Origin: Undibacterium_A arcticum | GTDB lineage: Bacteria > Pseudomonadota > Gammaproteobacteria > Burkholderiales > Burkholderiaceae_D | Strand: one strand, 5' to 3' | NCBI RefSeq assembly: GCF_042660705.1 | Contig: NZ_JBHSUQ010000001.1 | DNA: 64,000 bases | Part shown: piece after piece, positions 62,662 to 64,000 of the stretch | Layout of the letters: the number at the start of each line of letters is the position of its first letter | Position numbering within the stretch: the first letter of the stretch is position 1 | Position numbers and translations under genes: made by a program | The notes under the pieces: generated by a model | Told to the model about the DNA's origin: nothing | Databases searched by the model: none | Seen by the model: only the letters and a program-made list of their open reading frames with translations

Positions 62662-64000
<1,339 letters not shown>

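Overview
The window reads as a chromosomal segment of a high-GC betaproteobacterium, most likely Burkholderiales and probably Oxalobacteraceae-like. The evidence is gene order (rplM-rpsI-argC, dusB-fis-purH, ruvC-ruvA-ruvB), a Coq7-type ubiquinone hydroxylase, uniformly high third-position GC in the core genes, and an rRNA operon (5S plus the 3' part of 23S) running off the right edge on the minus strand.

Layout. 0.1-8.8 kb: minus-strand housekeeping block (Nudix hydrolase, ruvBAC, GIY-YIG nuclease, purH, fis, dusB, histidine phosphatase, PEBP-like protein, dtd) leading into tyrS. 10-12.8 kb: M23 peptidase and anmK (+), both concerned with murein. 13.4-17.2 kb: erpA, bactofilin, a coiled-coil membrane protein, argC, rpsI, rplM, with a clear sigma70 promoter and a probable small RNA upstream of rplM. 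17.9-25 kb: OsmC, coq7, two transporters, a small lipoprotein, DUF3025 and pyrC. 25.5-26.2 kb: a low-GC two-gene island. 26.4-33 kb: a glutamate/aspartate ABC transporter (gltIJKL), glutamate dehydrogenase and a LysR regulator. 33.2-38.5 kb: an accessory stretch (PhzF, AraC-GyrI, LysE, duplicated RAYT units, small membrane protein, PIN-like nuclease). 38.7-62.2 kb: Atm1-type exporter, thioesterase, PhoD, BenE, DUF2917/MocR divergent pair with an operator, a Mn-riboswitch-controlled GDT1 protein, HPP-CBS protein, FadD, an alpha/beta hydrolase-adenylation fusion, aminopeptidase, molybdopterin oxidoreductase, M20 amidohydrolase, an IS30-family element, DUF1304, a 3-hydroxyisobutyrate-dehydrogenase-like enzyme and PagL.

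The most unusual content is between the genes. At least five families of structured repeats are interleaved. (i) A REP palindrome with a CACTGGGTCCC foot. (ii) GTAG-foot hairpins in inverted pairs that resemble REPINs. (iii) An about 80-nt two-hairpin element, called P here, whose hairpin sequences differ between copies with pairing kept; four of its five copies sit inside hairpins of families (i) or (ii). (iv) An about 200-nt element, called S, with three covarying stems. (v) An about 75-nt element bounded by ATACTG and ATACTCC, one copy of which is split by the IS30 element. Tandem RAYT transposase units at 36.07-37.51 kb, one intact and one frameshifted, are the natural candidate mobiliser of the hairpin families.

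A second theme is frame disruption at homopolymers. fis, bactofilin, OsmC, gltL, gltI, pagL, DUF2917 and a small lipoprotein gene are each one or two bases out of frame at a short run. This may be assembly error and should be settled before anyone treats these genes as pseudogenes.
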